Shown one piece after another: positions 8,909 through 18,389 of a stretch of DNA of 64,000 nucleotides; positions within the stretch are counted from its first letter, which is position 1, and each line of letters begins with the position of its first letter. This DNA is from JAQIBY01 sp963676165. Lineage in GTDB: Bacteria > Bacteroidota > Bacteroidia > Bacteroidales > ML635J-15. The stretch covers positions 1,426,001 through 1,490,000 of the forward strand of contig OY781043.1 in the NCBI GenBank assembly GCA_963676165.1, read 5' to 3'. The notes under the pieces were generated by a model. It did not search any database, was not told the origin of the DNA, and was given only the letters and a program-made list of their open reading frames with translations. The position numbers and the translations under genes were made by a program.

Positions 8909-11900
8909 ATGAAGAAAATTATTTTGTTGAGCGTTATGCTCTTGAGTTTTATATTCGTATTTGCTGCCAATCCAATACGAACAAATCAAAGCGAAACAGC
9001 ATTGGATGTTTTGTCAGTGAGTTCTACTCATGTTGAATTGCTAAATAAAATTGGGGATATTTACAGTTTGAATGTGAAATCTGACGCTGGTAGTTTCTTA
9101 AAATTACAATTGCCAGGGTATTACCCTTCTGCTGATTATGGAATGCCAGACCTTCCGGAAATTAGTCGCTTGGTTGAAGTCCCTTATGGAGCAAAGCCTC
9201 AAATTGAGATTGTTTCTTATGATGAAGAAGTAATTTATCTGAGTGAATTAGGTATTCCATCATTTATTATGCCTGCACAGCCCTCATTGAATAAATCTAT
9301 GGATCCAGAGGATATTCAGTTTGTTTATAATGAAGAATTCTACCAATCAGGTGAATTGTATAGCCCGGAAATGGTTGAATTGCAAAAATCTGGTATTTTG
9401 AGAGGTGTTCAAATGGCTCGCCTTGTTATGCGTCCGTTCGAATACAATTCATCAAACAATAGCTTGATTGTACGTAACAATATGCATGTAAGAGTTGATT
9501 TCGTTGATGGAGATATGGCGACTACACGTCAAAAGAAAACAGCTCATTTTTCACCAGCTTTTGAATCTGTTTTCTCAAACCTGTTGAATTACCAAACTCC
9601 TGTTAGCAAAGATGCATTAACAACTTATCCTGTAAAATATGTCATCGTTTCAGATCCAATGTTTGAAACTGCACTTGAGCCATTTGTTGAGTGGAAAACG
9701 AAAAAAGGTTTTACTGTAGTTGAGGCTTATACAGACGATCCTGCAGTAGGAACTACAACGACTAGTATTAAAGCTTATTTGCAAGGACTTTATGAAGCGG
9801 GTACCGCTGTAGATCCTGCTCCAAGTTTTGTGCTTTTTGTCGGTGATGTTGCTCAAATTCCTGTTTTTGATGGTGATGCCGGTAGTCATAAAACTGATAT
9901 GTACTATTGCGAATACGATGGTGGTGATGATTATATTCCTGAAGTTTATTTTGGCCGTTTCTCTGCAACTTCTGTTGCAGAATTAACTCCTCAAATCAAC
10001 AAAACACTGCAATTTGAAATGTATACTATGCCAGATCCTTCATATTTAGGTGAAGCTGTAATGGTTGCTGGTGTTGATTCTGAATATGGTGATTCTCATG
10101 CCAATGGTCAAATTAATTATGGAACAAGTTTGTACTTTAATGAAACTCACGGTATTACTTCACATATTTATCATTATCCTGAATCTGGTAATCAAGAAGC
10201 ATCTATCTTGGCTGATGTTTCTGCCGGTGCTGGTTATGTAAACTATACAGCGCATTGTTCTGAAAACGGATGGGCTGATCCTTCCTTCTCAATTTCTGAT
10301 ATTGCAAACTTAAATAATACAGATAAATATTATGTGTCTGTAGGTAATTGCTGTTTGTCAAATAAATTTGATTCAAACTGTTTTGGTGAAGAATTGCTTC
10401 GCGCTGAAAATGAAGGTGCTGTTGCTCACCTTGGAGGGTCAAATTCAACACTTTGGGACGAGGATTATTATTGGTCAGTCGGTCTGATATCTTCTCCTGT
10501 TGAGAATCCAGGTTTTGGTGATACAGGGACTGGTGCTTACGATGCACTTTTCCATGAAAATGGTGAAGATCCATATGTGACAACTGCACAAATGAACTAT
10601 GTTGGTAATCTTGCTGTTGAAGCAAGTTCTTCAGATAACAAAGAGTATTATTGGGAGATTTATCATGTAATGGGCGATCCTTCATTGATGCCATACCTTG
10701 GTGTGCCAGATGCAATGACAGTTGATTATTTAGATCCACAACCTATGGGAACAAACTCATTGACAGTAACCACTGAAGCTGGAGCATATGTTGCTATCAG
10801 TAAAGATGGCGTGTTGCTTGATGCAAAATTAGCGAATGGTAGTGGAATTGCTGAGTTAACTTTTGATGCAATCAATGAAGTTTCTACCTGTGATGTCGTT
10901 GTAACAAAACAAAATCGTCAGCCTTACATTGGGACTGTTGAAATCATTCCTAATGAAAATGATTATGATGTGCAATTGTCTCAAATTTCAACACCTGCAA
11001 GTCTTGTGTTTATTGATGATGCTACATTCCAACCTCAAGTGACTATCCGTAATTTAGGACAACTTGAAATGACAACCGCTTCTGTTAATTATCAAATTGA
11101 TGGTGGTACAGTAATCAATGAAACTTGGAATGGAAACCTTGCAACATTTGGTGAGGTTCAGGTATTATTCCCTGAAATTACACTTGCAGAAGGTGTTTAT
11201 GAAATTAAAGCTTGGGCTTGTGAACCAAATGGGGAAGTGGATGAATATCCTGCAAACGATACACTTGTGAAAACATTTACTGTGTATTCTGGTGATGTAA
11301 CACTGGTAAGTGTTGATGCCCCTGTAGGAATTAATTGTAATATTCAAGTACTATCTCCTGAAATTATAATCCGAAACAACGATGTGAATCCTTTGACAAG
11401 TTTAACTGTTGGTTACACTTGTGGTGGTGTTACTGATGAGTTTGAATGGACAGGAAATCTTGCTCAAAATGCAACAACAACTATTACTTTTGATGAGAAT
11501 ACTTTCCCGGAAGGACTGCAAACAATTACGTGTTACATTGATGCTCCTAATGGTGGAACTGATATGGATGCTAGTGATAATAGTGTAGATCAGGAGTTTC
11601 GGGTAACACTTGGACAATCTGTTGAGCTTGATCTTTTAACCGATGGATATCCTGATGAAACTTCATGGGAATTGGTTGAAGATGCAACCGGAGATGTACT
11701 TTATTCAAGCGGGTCATTAAATCCAGAAGCACATAATATTGAAGCATGGTGTCTGGGAAATGGTTGTTACACATTCACTATTTTCGATTCATACGGTGAT
11801 GGTATGGAAGGTGGCTGGTGGGGTGGAGACCCAGGAAATGTTACCATTACAAATTTAGATACGGATGAAGTGTATGGAACAATTGCTGGTGATGCCTTTA

Positions 11901-12505
11901 CTTATGATGCTAGCATTCCTTTCTGTGTTGAAATGGATTATTTTACTGGCGGACCATTGAATATTGATTTTGGAGATGTAAAACTTGGAAACACTTCTGT
12001 GCTTTCTTATCAATTAAGTGGTGCTGGTCTTACTGGTGATGTAAGTATTGATGCACCAGAGAATTTCGAAATCTCTTTTGAGGAAAATGCAAACTTCCAA
12101 AGTAATTTGAGTTTGTCTCCTGTTGATGGTGTCATTAGTTCAACCATTTATGTTGCCTTTACTCCAGAAACAGAAGCTGAAATGAGTGGTGAGATTTTGA
12201 ATGTGACAGCAGGATATGATGATGTTGTTATTAGTTTAGTTGGTGATGGAGTTGTTGGTGTTGAAGACGAATGGAGAAAATCTATTAATGTGTATCCAAA
12301 TCCAACTTCTGGTCTTGTATTTGTTGAGGTAGAGCAAGTTTGCAACATTGAAGTGTATGATGTACTTGGTAGTAATTTGATAAAGGTTGAAAATCTAAAA
12401 AATAGATACCAGTTAGATCTTTCACAGTTTAATAGTCAGTTGTTTGTGGTTAAAATTTCTACGGATAGTGGCGTTGAATTTGTTAAAGTACAAATTGCTA
12501 GATAA
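8909..12505 (+). CDS. Gingipain-like C25 cysteine protease, T9SS cargo
   Basis: 1198 residues: signal peptide (MKKIILLSVMLLSFIFVFA), a propeptide to about residue 230, a peptidase C25 domain, several Ig-like/CARDB-type beta domains, and a C-terminal T9SS sorting domain starting at VYPNPTSGLV. The catalytic His is at about 449 (YTAHCSENGW) and the nucleophile Cys at about 481/482 (SVGNCCLSNKF); the spacing matches gingipains, although the usual GHGS is AHCS here. It is exported by the Sec system, then through T9SS to the cell surface or medium to degrade proteins. Alone between promoter and terminator, so monocistronic. Confidence 0.93.
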   Translation: MKKIILLSVMLLSFIFVFAANPIRTNQSETALDVLSVSSTHVELLNKIGDIYSLNVKSDAGSFLKLQLPGYYPSADYGMPDLPEISRLVEVPYGAKPQIEIVSYDEEVIYLSELGIPSFIMPAQPSLNKSMDPEDIQFVYNEEFYQSGELYSPEMVELQKSGILRGVQMARLVMRPFEYNSSNNSLIVRNNMHVRVDFVDGDMATTRQKKTAHFSPAFESVFSNLLNYQTPVSKDALTTYPVKYVIVSDPMFETALEPFVEWKTKKGFTVVEAYTDDPAVGTTTTSIKAYLQGLYEAGTAVDPAPSFVLFVGDVAQIPVFDGDAGSHKTDMYYCEYDGGDDYIPEVYFGRFSATSVAELTPQINKTLQFEMYTMPDPSYLGEAVMVAGVDSEYGDSHANGQINYGTSLYFNETHGITSHIYHYPESGNQEASILADVSAGAGYVNYTAHCSENGWADPSFSISDIANLNNTDKYYVSVGNCCLSNKFDSNCFGEELLRAENEGAVAHLGGSNSTLWDEDYYWSVGLISSPVENPGFGDTGTGAYDALFHENGEDPYVTTAQMNYVGNLAVEASSSDNKEYYWEIYHVMGDPSLMPYLGVPDAMTVDYLDPQPMGTNSLTVTTEAGAYVAISKDGVLLDAKLANGSGIAELTFDAINEVSTCDVVVTKQNRQPYIGTVEIIPNENDYDVQLSQISTPASLVFIDDATFQPQVTIRNLGQLEMTTASVNYQIDGGTVINETWNGNLATFGEVQVLFPEITLAEGVYEIKAWACEPNGEVDEYPANDTLVKTFTVYSGDVTLVSVDAPVGINCNIQVLSPEIIIRNNDVNPLTSLTVGYTCGGVTDEFEWTGNLAQNATTTITFDENTFPEGLQTITCYIDAPNGGTDMDASDNSVDQEFRVTLGQSVELDLLTDGYPDETSWELVEDATGDVLYSSGSLNPEAHNIEAWCLGNGCYTFTIFDSYGDGMEGGWWGGDPGNVTITNLDTDEVYGTIAGDAFTYDASIPFCVEMDYFTGGPLNIDFGDVKLGNTSVLSYQLSGAGLTGDVSIDAPENFEISFEENANFQSNLSLSPVDGVISSTIYVAFTPETEAEMSGEILNVTAGYDDVVISLVGDGVVGVEDEWRKSINVYPNPTSGLVFVEVEQVCNIEVYDVLGSNLIKVENLKNRYQLDLSQFNSQLFVVKISTDSGVEFVKVQIAR

Positions 12506-12523
12506 AATTTATTATTTATCTTT

Positions 12524-12553
12524 AAAGCCCTGTACAAAATACAGGGCTTTTTT
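12524..12553 (+). terminator. Rho-independent terminator touching the ispE start
   Basis: Perfect stem AAAGCCCTGTA / TACAGGGCTTT with loop CAAAA and a T run that ends at the base before the ispE ATG (12554). It ends the protease transcript. Confidence 0.9.
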
Positions 12554-13366
12554 ATGCTTAGTTTTCCAAATGCAAAAATAAATATTGGTTTATTCATTAC
12601 TGAAAAACGTGCTGATGGGTATCATAATCTGGAAACCTTGTTTTTTCCAGTTCCAATGCATGACATTCTTGAAATTGTTCCAAGTAAAGACAGAGAAGAT
12701 AAACTTACTCTTTCTGGGCTTTCTGTCCCTGGAAGCCAATCGGATAATCTTGTGCTGAAAGCAGTGCAGCTTTTGCGTCACGATTATGATTTTCCTGTCG
12801 TTAAAATGCATTTGCACAAAATGATTCCTACGGGTGCCGGAATGGGAGGAGGGTCCTCCGATGCAGTTGTTTGCTTGCAAAACATAAATAAGCAATTCGA
12901 ATTGAAAATTTCAGAAGAAAAATTGCATCAATATGCTTTGCAGTTAGGAAGTGATTGCCCGTTCTTCTTGAAAAATACGCCGCAATTTGCGCAAGGGCGA
13001 GGTGAGTTACTTACTGATGTGTCTTTATCGTTAAAGGGGAAGTATTTGCTGTGTCTTTTCCCTGGGATTCATATATCTACAGCTCAATCTTTTGCGAACA
13101 TTCAAGTGGCAAATCCTCCATTTCACCTGAAACAAATAAATGAAATTCAATTCGGTGAATGGAAAGCGCATATTACTAACGATTTTGAAACCAATGCATT
13201 CCGCTTGTTCCCTGAGTTAGCAATGTGGAAAGAGAAACTGTACAATTCTGGTGCAGTATTTGCTTTAATGAGCGGCAGTGGATCATCGCTCTATGGAATC
13301 TTTGAAAATTTACCAGACTTGAATGCTTTTAAAGCTGCAAATTTGAAACTGTTAAAAATTTCTTAA
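12554..13366 (+). CDS. ispE: 4-diphosphocytidyl-2-C-methyl-D-erythritol kinase
   Basis: 270 residues, a GHMP kinase. The N-terminus (FPNAKINIGLFI ... DGYHNLETLF) and the glycine-rich ATP loop PTGAGMGGGSSDA at 92-104 are diagnostic, and the C-terminal MSGSGSSLYG motif is present. It phosphorylates CDP-methylerythritol in the non-mevalonate isoprenoid pathway in the cytoplasm. The upstream terminator ends flush with the ATG, leaving no room for a conventional leader, so a promoter inside the hairpin region, readthrough or a leaderless transcript must be invoked. Confidence 0.95.
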   Translation: MLSFPNAKINIGLFITEKRADGYHNLETLFFPVPMHDILEIVPSKDREDKLTLSGLSVPGSQSDNLVLKAVQLLRHDYDFPVVKMHLHKMIPTGAGMGGGSSDAVVCLQNINKQFELKISEEKLHQYALQLGSDCPFFLKNTPQFAQGRGELLTDVSLSLKGKYLLCLFPGIHISTAQSFANIQVANPPFHLKQINEIQFGEWKAHITNDFETNAFRLFPELAMWKEKLYNSGAVFALMSGSGSSLYGIFENLPDLNAFKAANLKLLKIS

Positions 13367-13397
13367 AAGAAATCAAGGTGGTAGCGTGTTTTTTCAC

Positions 13398-13405
13398 TAT
13401 TTTTG
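13398..13405 (+). promoter_or_regulatory. -7 promoter box
   Basis: TATTTTTG matches TAnnTTTG, 20 bp before the ATG of the S1 protease gene. No clear -33 element. Confidence 0.45.
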
Positions 13406-13425
13406 ATCATCTAAAATAAAGAAAA

Positions 13426-15924
13426 ATGAGATTTTTTAAAACTGGATTTATTGTATTGTTTGTACTGATGTTTAGTCAGTCATCGCTATTTGCACAAATT
13501 TCTTACGGAGGGAAACCTATAAGTGAAACCAAAACTTCGCTTTCTACAGATATCGATCATTTGCATTTAAGAGCTCCCGATTTGTCAGCTTTACAGGCAG
13601 AAGACCAGGCAAATGATGATAAAGGGTTATTACAGCGTATGGGGACTGGTTTGTATGTGGATATTAATATGGAAAACTCAGGTACTTGGGATGTGCTTGA
13701 AGATGGTCGTCGTGTGTGGAGATTGCAAATTTCCTCAGATAATGCATTGGCTTTAGGACTGTATTTTGATGAATTTCAATTGCCAGCAAGTTCACAATTG
13801 TTTGTGTATTCTCCTGATCGAAAACAAACTGTTGGGTCTTTCAATGAAAAGAATAATACCAATGGTGGAGATTTTGCCATTGAAATGATTTATGGTGACG
13901 AGCTGATCATTGAATACATTAGTCCAAAATTTCGTCAAATTGATGGAGTAAGCAGAGAATTTAAGAATACAGCTAAATTTAACATCAATCGAGTGATGTA
14001 TGCATATCGTCAAGTGTCAGATCCTTATAGAGACAGAGGTTTTGGTGGTTCACAGGATTGTGAGGTGAATATCAATTGCTCTGAAGGAAATAATTGGCAA
14101 GATGAAAAGAAAGGTGTTGCCAGAATATCAATAACTGATGGAGCTGATGATTATTGGTGTACAGGCTCTTTGGTGAATAATACCAACGAAGATGGGACTC
14201 CTTATTTTCTTTCTGCTTACCATTGTCGCGATGGCATTAGTGAAACTTACCTGGATTCCTGGGTGTTTTATTTCAATTTTGAATTTAGTGGATGTACAAA
14301 CTCCTTTATTCAACCGTCCTCAAATACAATTACAGGATCCAGTACCGTGTCTGATGCTGAATTGAATGGTGGTTCTGACTTGTTATTAATGAAATTAAAT
14401 TCTACCCCGCCTGCAAGTTATGGCGTTGTGTATAATGGTTGGAATCGTGTGAATTCTTCCTCTCCTAATGGTGTAGGAATTCATCATCCTTCTGGTGATG
14501 TAAAGAAAATATCAACATATACTTCCAGTTTATCATCTGCAACTTATTATGGTGGTGCAGGTTCTACAGGTGCTAGTAATGCACATTGGAGAGTCTATTG
14601 GTCATCCACTGATAATGGTCATGGTGTTACAGAAGGTGGTTCTTCTGGATCGCCTTTATTTAATGATGATGGTTTAATTGTAGGAACACTTTCTGGAGGA
14701 TCATCAAGTTGTGATGCTACAAGTTCACCTGATTTGTATGGAAAATTTTCATACCACTGGACAAGTAATGGATCTTCATCTGTTGAGCAGCTTGAGCCTT
14801 GGTTAGATCCTGCAGGAACAGGACAAACAGAATTGGGTTTTTATGATCCAAATAACTCTGGTGTTGAAGCTTCGTTTACTGCATCTCCAACTTCAATTGC
14901 TGAAGGAGGAACCGTTCAGTTTTCTTCAACTTCAATGGGTTCTATCGATAGTTATTCATGGGTTTTCTCAGGAGGGACTCCTTCATCCTCAAGTGCACAA
15001 AATCCTAGTGTGACTTACAACACACCTGGTACGTATAGTGTGACACTTACTGTAAGTGGAAGTGGTGATTCAGATTCTCATACAGAAAACAATTACATTA
15101 CTGTAAATCCTGCAGGTTCAGGTGATGAGTGTGTTTGGTTAAATGATCCTTTGACAGGAACTGCAACTTTCTACACAACTGATGGTGGTAGTGGATATGT
15201 TTCCGGAACCAATTCATATGGTGATTTATCAAAAGTGAATTTCTTTGATCATACAGGTACAGCCTATGTGACAAAAATTGGGTTCAATGTGGCTTATGCA
15301 CAAGGAAGCTCATCAAGCATAAAACTAGTTGTTTATTCATCAAACTCTGGAACTCCAGGTAGTTTGTTAGGTTCAACAACTGTAAGTATGTCAGGAATAT
15401 CTGCTGGGTTTTCAGAGGCAGGAGATTATTTCGAGTACAACCTTTCAAGTCCTGTGCAAGTGAATGGAGATTTCTTTGCAGGAGTTGAACTGCCAGGCGG
15501 TAGTGATGTGTTTGCGCTTATTACAAATACAGATGGAGATACTAACCCTGGAATTGCTTGGGAAGAGTGGAGCGATGGAAGCTGGTACAATTACAATGAT
15601 GAATCAGCATGGGAATTGAATGTTGCTCATGCAATTTACCCAGAAGTATGTACTAGTTTAAGTGTGAATGATTATGTAAATATGGCTTTTGTAAGTTGTT
15701 ATCCAAATCCAAGTCACTCACAGTTAAATATTATTTCAGAAAAAGTATTGAAAGATGTTAACGTGAAATTATACAATGCGTTGGGAGTGTTGGTTTATTC
15801 TTTTGATTACGATAAAACTGATTATTTTACACTTGATTTAAGTGAATTATCAGATGGATTATATGTGATTGATATTACTTCCGATAAAGGAACATATCGA
15901 GAACAAATTCAACTCATTAAGTAA
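13426..15924 (+). CDS. Trypsin-like (lysyl endopeptidase-type) serine protease, T9SS cargo
   Basis: 832 residues: signal peptide (ending LFAQ), propeptide, chymotrypsin-fold domain with His 266 (LSAYHCRDG), Asp 318 (GGSDLLLMKL) and Ser 407 (EGGSSGSPLF), a PKD domain at about 485-565 (FSSTSMGSIDSYSWVFSGG), a jelly-roll-like domain, and a T9SS sorting domain from CYPNPSHSQLN. The triad context resembles the lysyl endopeptidase/Achromobacter protease I group; whether it is Lys-specific cannot be told. Secreted or surface-bound. It is followed by a terminator shared with the opposing gene. Confidence 0.92.
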   Translation: MRFFKTGFIVLFVLMFSQSSLFAQISYGGKPISETKTSLSTDIDHLHLRAPDLSALQAEDQANDDKGLLQRMGTGLYVDINMENSGTWDVLEDGRRVWRLQISSDNALALGLYFDEFQLPASSQLFVYSPDRKQTVGSFNEKNNTNGGDFAIEMIYGDELIIEYISPKFRQIDGVSREFKNTAKFNINRVMYAYRQVSDPYRDRGFGGSQDCEVNINCSEGNNWQDEKKGVARISITDGADDYWCTGSLVNNTNEDGTPYFLSAYHCRDGISETYLDSWVFYFNFEFSGCTNSFIQPSSNTITGSSTVSDAELNGGSDLLLMKLNSTPPASYGVVYNGWNRVNSSSPNGVGIHHPSGDVKKISTYTSSLSSATYYGGAGSTGASNAHWRVYWSSTDNGHGVTEGGSSGSPLFNDDGLIVGTLSGGSSSCDATSSPDLYGKFSYHWTSNGSSSVEQLEPWLDPAGTGQTELGFYDPNNSGVEASFTASPTSIAEGGTVQFSSTSMGSIDSYSWVFSGGTPSSSSAQNPSVTYNTPGTYSVTLTVSGSGDSDSHTENNYITVNPAGSGDECVWLNDPLTGTATFYTTDGGSGYVSGTNSYGDLSKVNFFDHTGTAYVTKIGFNVAYAQGSSSSIKLVVYSSNSGTPGSLLGSTTVSMSGISAGFSEAGDYFEYNLSSPVQVNGDFFAGVELPGGSDVFALITNTDGDTNPGIAWEEWSDGSWYNYNDESAWELNVAHAIYPEVCTSLSVNDYVNMAFVSCYPNPSHSQLNIISEKVLKDVNVKLYNALGVLVYSFDYDKTDYFTLDLSELSDGLYVIDITSDKGTYREQIQLIK

Positions 15925-15945
15925 TTGATGAGAGGGTGTTAAGAA

Positions 15946-15980
15946 AATGGCTGTTCGGTTCTCGGACAGCCATTGTTTTT
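15946..15980. terminator. Bidirectional terminator between convergent genes
   Basis: Stem AATGGCTGTTCG / CGGACAGCCATT (12 bp, one G-U) with loop GTTCT and a T run on the + side; it lies between the protease gene (+) and the TPR lipoprotein gene (-), ending at the latter's stop. Confidence 0.85.
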
Positions 15981-17278
15981 TATTCCGGTTGATATGCATT
16001 GATTTTCTCCGCAAAGGTTTCTGCAATTTTTTCAAGCGCTTGTTGTGTTAATTCTTCTTTTGTCATTGGTTTTCGTTTGCTGTTTAGTTTAGATTTTAAA
16101 ACTCCAACATCTTTACTGTTATCGTAAATTACGTCGTCTCGATTTCGAATAAGTAGATATTTCCAATAGCCCGGAACCAGCCTTTTGTGATCTCCATTGT
16201 ATTCAACGTAATTTAAGTAATCTGATATTGCCATACTATTTTGATGACTAGCAAGTACCTGATTATTTCTTGTGTTAACAAGTTCAAAGTTTGCAATTAT
16301 CATTACTTCTCTTTCCATTGTGTACTCAGAATACTTTACTTTTTTGTAATTGGATGGATTAATGGTTGAGTTGCGAGCTACATTGTTTCTTAAGTAGCCG
16401 GGTATGTCCTCTTTCAATAAAGTGCCTGGCTTGTAACTGTATGAAATGATTTTTGTTTTAAGAATGGCATCAGGAATGCTTCCTTCATAATACTCAACTA
16501 AATTCAGAAAGGGGTTGTCAAGTGCATTAAGTTTGGAGCTCATTAAATACATGAATTGCTCGCTTAACTTACTTTCATCGCTTAAATTTGATACGTCTGC
16601 TATGCTAATATCAACGCGAGCAGCTTCCAATGATTCTGCTAAAAGATCATCACAATCTTTGTATCCACCAGTTCCTGAAATAATTTCTTGAAAAGCAGTG
16701 TGTGCAGCTCTATATTTGTATTGACTCATGAGTCGCTTTGCGCTCTGGTATTTTGGTTCATAAATGGCTTCAATAAAATATGTATTTGCTTCTTTGTAAT
16801 AAGGATCGATTTCAAGGATTTCACGAAACACTTTTTCTGCATCTGTAAAAGCAGACTTTTTTATCAATTTTACCCCTAATGCGTATTTCTTTTCAAGATA
16901 TCCAGCTTTTGCTTCGCTGTAATACTCGTCACAAAAAGGTGGAATCTCAAGATATATATTGAAAGTAGATGCCTTTTCTTTAAGCGATTCTGCCTTCCGA
17001 TAGAAATATACAGCCTGATCAAAATTCGATATGTCATAGGCTTCATTAAATTGTTTTAAATACTCGTCAATGACTTTTTGACCACTACGTTGAAGTCCGA
17101 GTTTTGCATTGAGATATTGATTGTTGAGTTGAAGTGCTTGCAAATACAAGTTGCTCGCATCTGAATACATGCCTTTTTGTTCAAATTCAGCAGCTTCGTT
17201 ACTTAATCGTTGGTAAGTGCATGCATGAAAAACTATGCTTAAAATAAGCAGAAAGACTATGTAAAATTGTTTTCTCAT
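15980..17278 (-). CDS. TPR-containing lipoprotein
   Basis: 432 residues. The N-terminus MRKQFYIVFLLILSIVFHAC gives a probable lipobox with Cys 20. Helical repeats follow (EAAEFEQKGMYSDASNLYLQAL, FTDAEKVFREILEIDPYYKEA), which are tetratricopeptide-like, spanning about residues 25-210. The second half is a mixed domain I do not recognise (YKKVKYSEYTMEREVMIIANFELVNT), probably beta-rich. Likely anchored in the outer or inner membrane facing the periplasm and acting as a scaffold. It stands alone; no pathway is suggested by neighbours. Confidence 0.8.
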   Translation of the reverse strand: MRKQFYIVFLLILSIVFHACTYQRLSNEAAEFEQKGMYSDASNLYLQALQLNNQYLNAKLGLQRSGQKVIDEYLKQFNEAYDISNFDQAVYFYRKAESLKEKASTFNIYLEIPPFCDEYYSEAKAGYLEKKYALGVKLIKKSAFTDAEKVFREILEIDPYYKEANTYFIEAIYEPKYQSAKRLMSQYKYRAAHTAFQEIISGTGGYKDCDDLLAESLEAARVDISIADVSNLSDESKLSEQFMYLMSSKLNALDNPFLNLVEYYEGSIPDAILKTKIISYSYKPGTLLKEDIPGYLRNNVARNSTINPSNYKKVKYSEYTMEREVMIIANFELVNTRNNQVLASHQNSMAISDYLNYVEYNGDHKRLVPGYWKYLLIRNRDDVIYDNSKDVGVLKSKLNSKRKPMTKEELTQQALEKIAETFAEKINAYQPE

Positions 17279-17421
17279 GTAACAAAGTTAAGGTTTTGTT
17301 GTATTTATTACTATTTCTATTTGTGATTTTTAACTTATCTGTTAATTTGCATGAAAATTCTTTCTGTGTTAAACAGTTTTTGAATTCAATGGTTATGTCT
17401 TAAATACGAAAATTCACAGCT

Positions 17422-18183
17422 ATGTTAATGATAATATCTCCAGCGAAATCTTTAGATTTTGAGAGCAAGTCACCAATCACAAAAGTTAGCCAACCTGTTT
17501 TTGAAACGGAGGCAAATCGAATTGCAAGTGAGTTGAGAAATTACTCTGAGTCTGAATTAGCAAAACTCATGAAGATTAGTACAAACCTTTCTACGCTGAA
17601 TCGGGAGCGATTTCTTCGTTGGACTGAGAAACCAGCAAAGAAAGATATTAAGCAGGCAATATTGGCATTCACAGGCGAGGTGTTTCGGGGATTGCAAGCC
17701 AATACATTCACTGAAAATGATTTCGATTTTGCACAAAATCATTTACGCATACTCTCAGGTATGTATGGAGTATTGAGTCCTTTGGATGGGATACAACCAT
17801 ATCGATTGGAAATGGGTACAAAGCTCAAAATGGATGATTCAAAGCATTTGTATGATTTTTGGGGTGATAAAATCCGAAAGCAACTTGAAAAAGACAATGG
17901 CGCAGACAAAACGATCATTAATTTAGCATCCAATGAGTATTTTAAATCCATACAGGCGAAACACATCGATGCGAAAATTATAACTCCTGTGTTTAAAGAT
18001 TTGAATAAAGGAGAATTAAAAGTCGTTACCGTTTATGCGAAAAATGCAAGAGGGCAGATGGTGAATTTTATCCTTAAAAACCGCATAGAAAAACCTGAAG
18101 ATATCAAGGCTTTTGATGTGAACGGATACGAATATGCAGATCGCTTATCGGATGACAATACTTGGACTTTTGTTAGGTCGTAA
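17422..18183 (+). CDS. yaaA: YaaA-family peroxide stress protein
   Basis: 253 residues with the family N-terminus MLMIISPAKSLDF, the central LSGMYGVLSPLDGIQPYRLEMG motif and the NLASNEYFKS motif. The first of two close ATGs is used because it aligns with the E. coli protein. In E. coli YaaA lowers free intracellular iron under peroxide stress and so limits Fenton damage; a DNA-binding activity has also been described for the family. Single gene. Together with rubrerythrin it suggests a peroxide defence suited to an anaerobe. Confidence 0.93.
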   Translation: MLMIISPAKSLDFESKSPITKVSQPVFETEANRIASELRNYSESELAKLMKISTNLSTLNRERFLRWTEKPAKKDIKQAILAFTGEVFRGLQANTFTENDFDFAQNHLRILSGMYGVLSPLDGIQPYRLEMGTKLKMDDSKHLYDFWGDKIRKQLEKDNGADKTIINLASNEYFKSIQAKHIDAKIITPVFKDLNKGELKVVTVYAKNARGQMVNFILKNRIEKPEDIKAFDVNGYEYADRLSDDNTWTFVRS

Positions 18184-18353
18184 TTTTCGACTGATTTTAA
18201 TGATGATATGACAATATTTGTTGTTTACTTTTCCTTAAGGTATAATTTTGGGAAATTTGAGTATGCTAATCAATGTGAAAGACTGATTTGTTAAGTAATT
18301 GCTAAATGTTTTGAAATATTTTAGGATTACTATTTAATTCTAAAAATAAACCC

Positions 18354-18361
18354 TACCTTTG
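18354..18361 (+). promoter_or_regulatory. -7 promoter box of the EF-G gene
   Basis: TACCTTTG followed by C two bases later is a perfect TAnnTTTG box, 28 bp before the ATG. No -33 TTG at 19-21 bp. Confidence 0.55.
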
Positions 18362-18389
18362 CGCCCTCATTTTAAAAACGAAGACGAAA

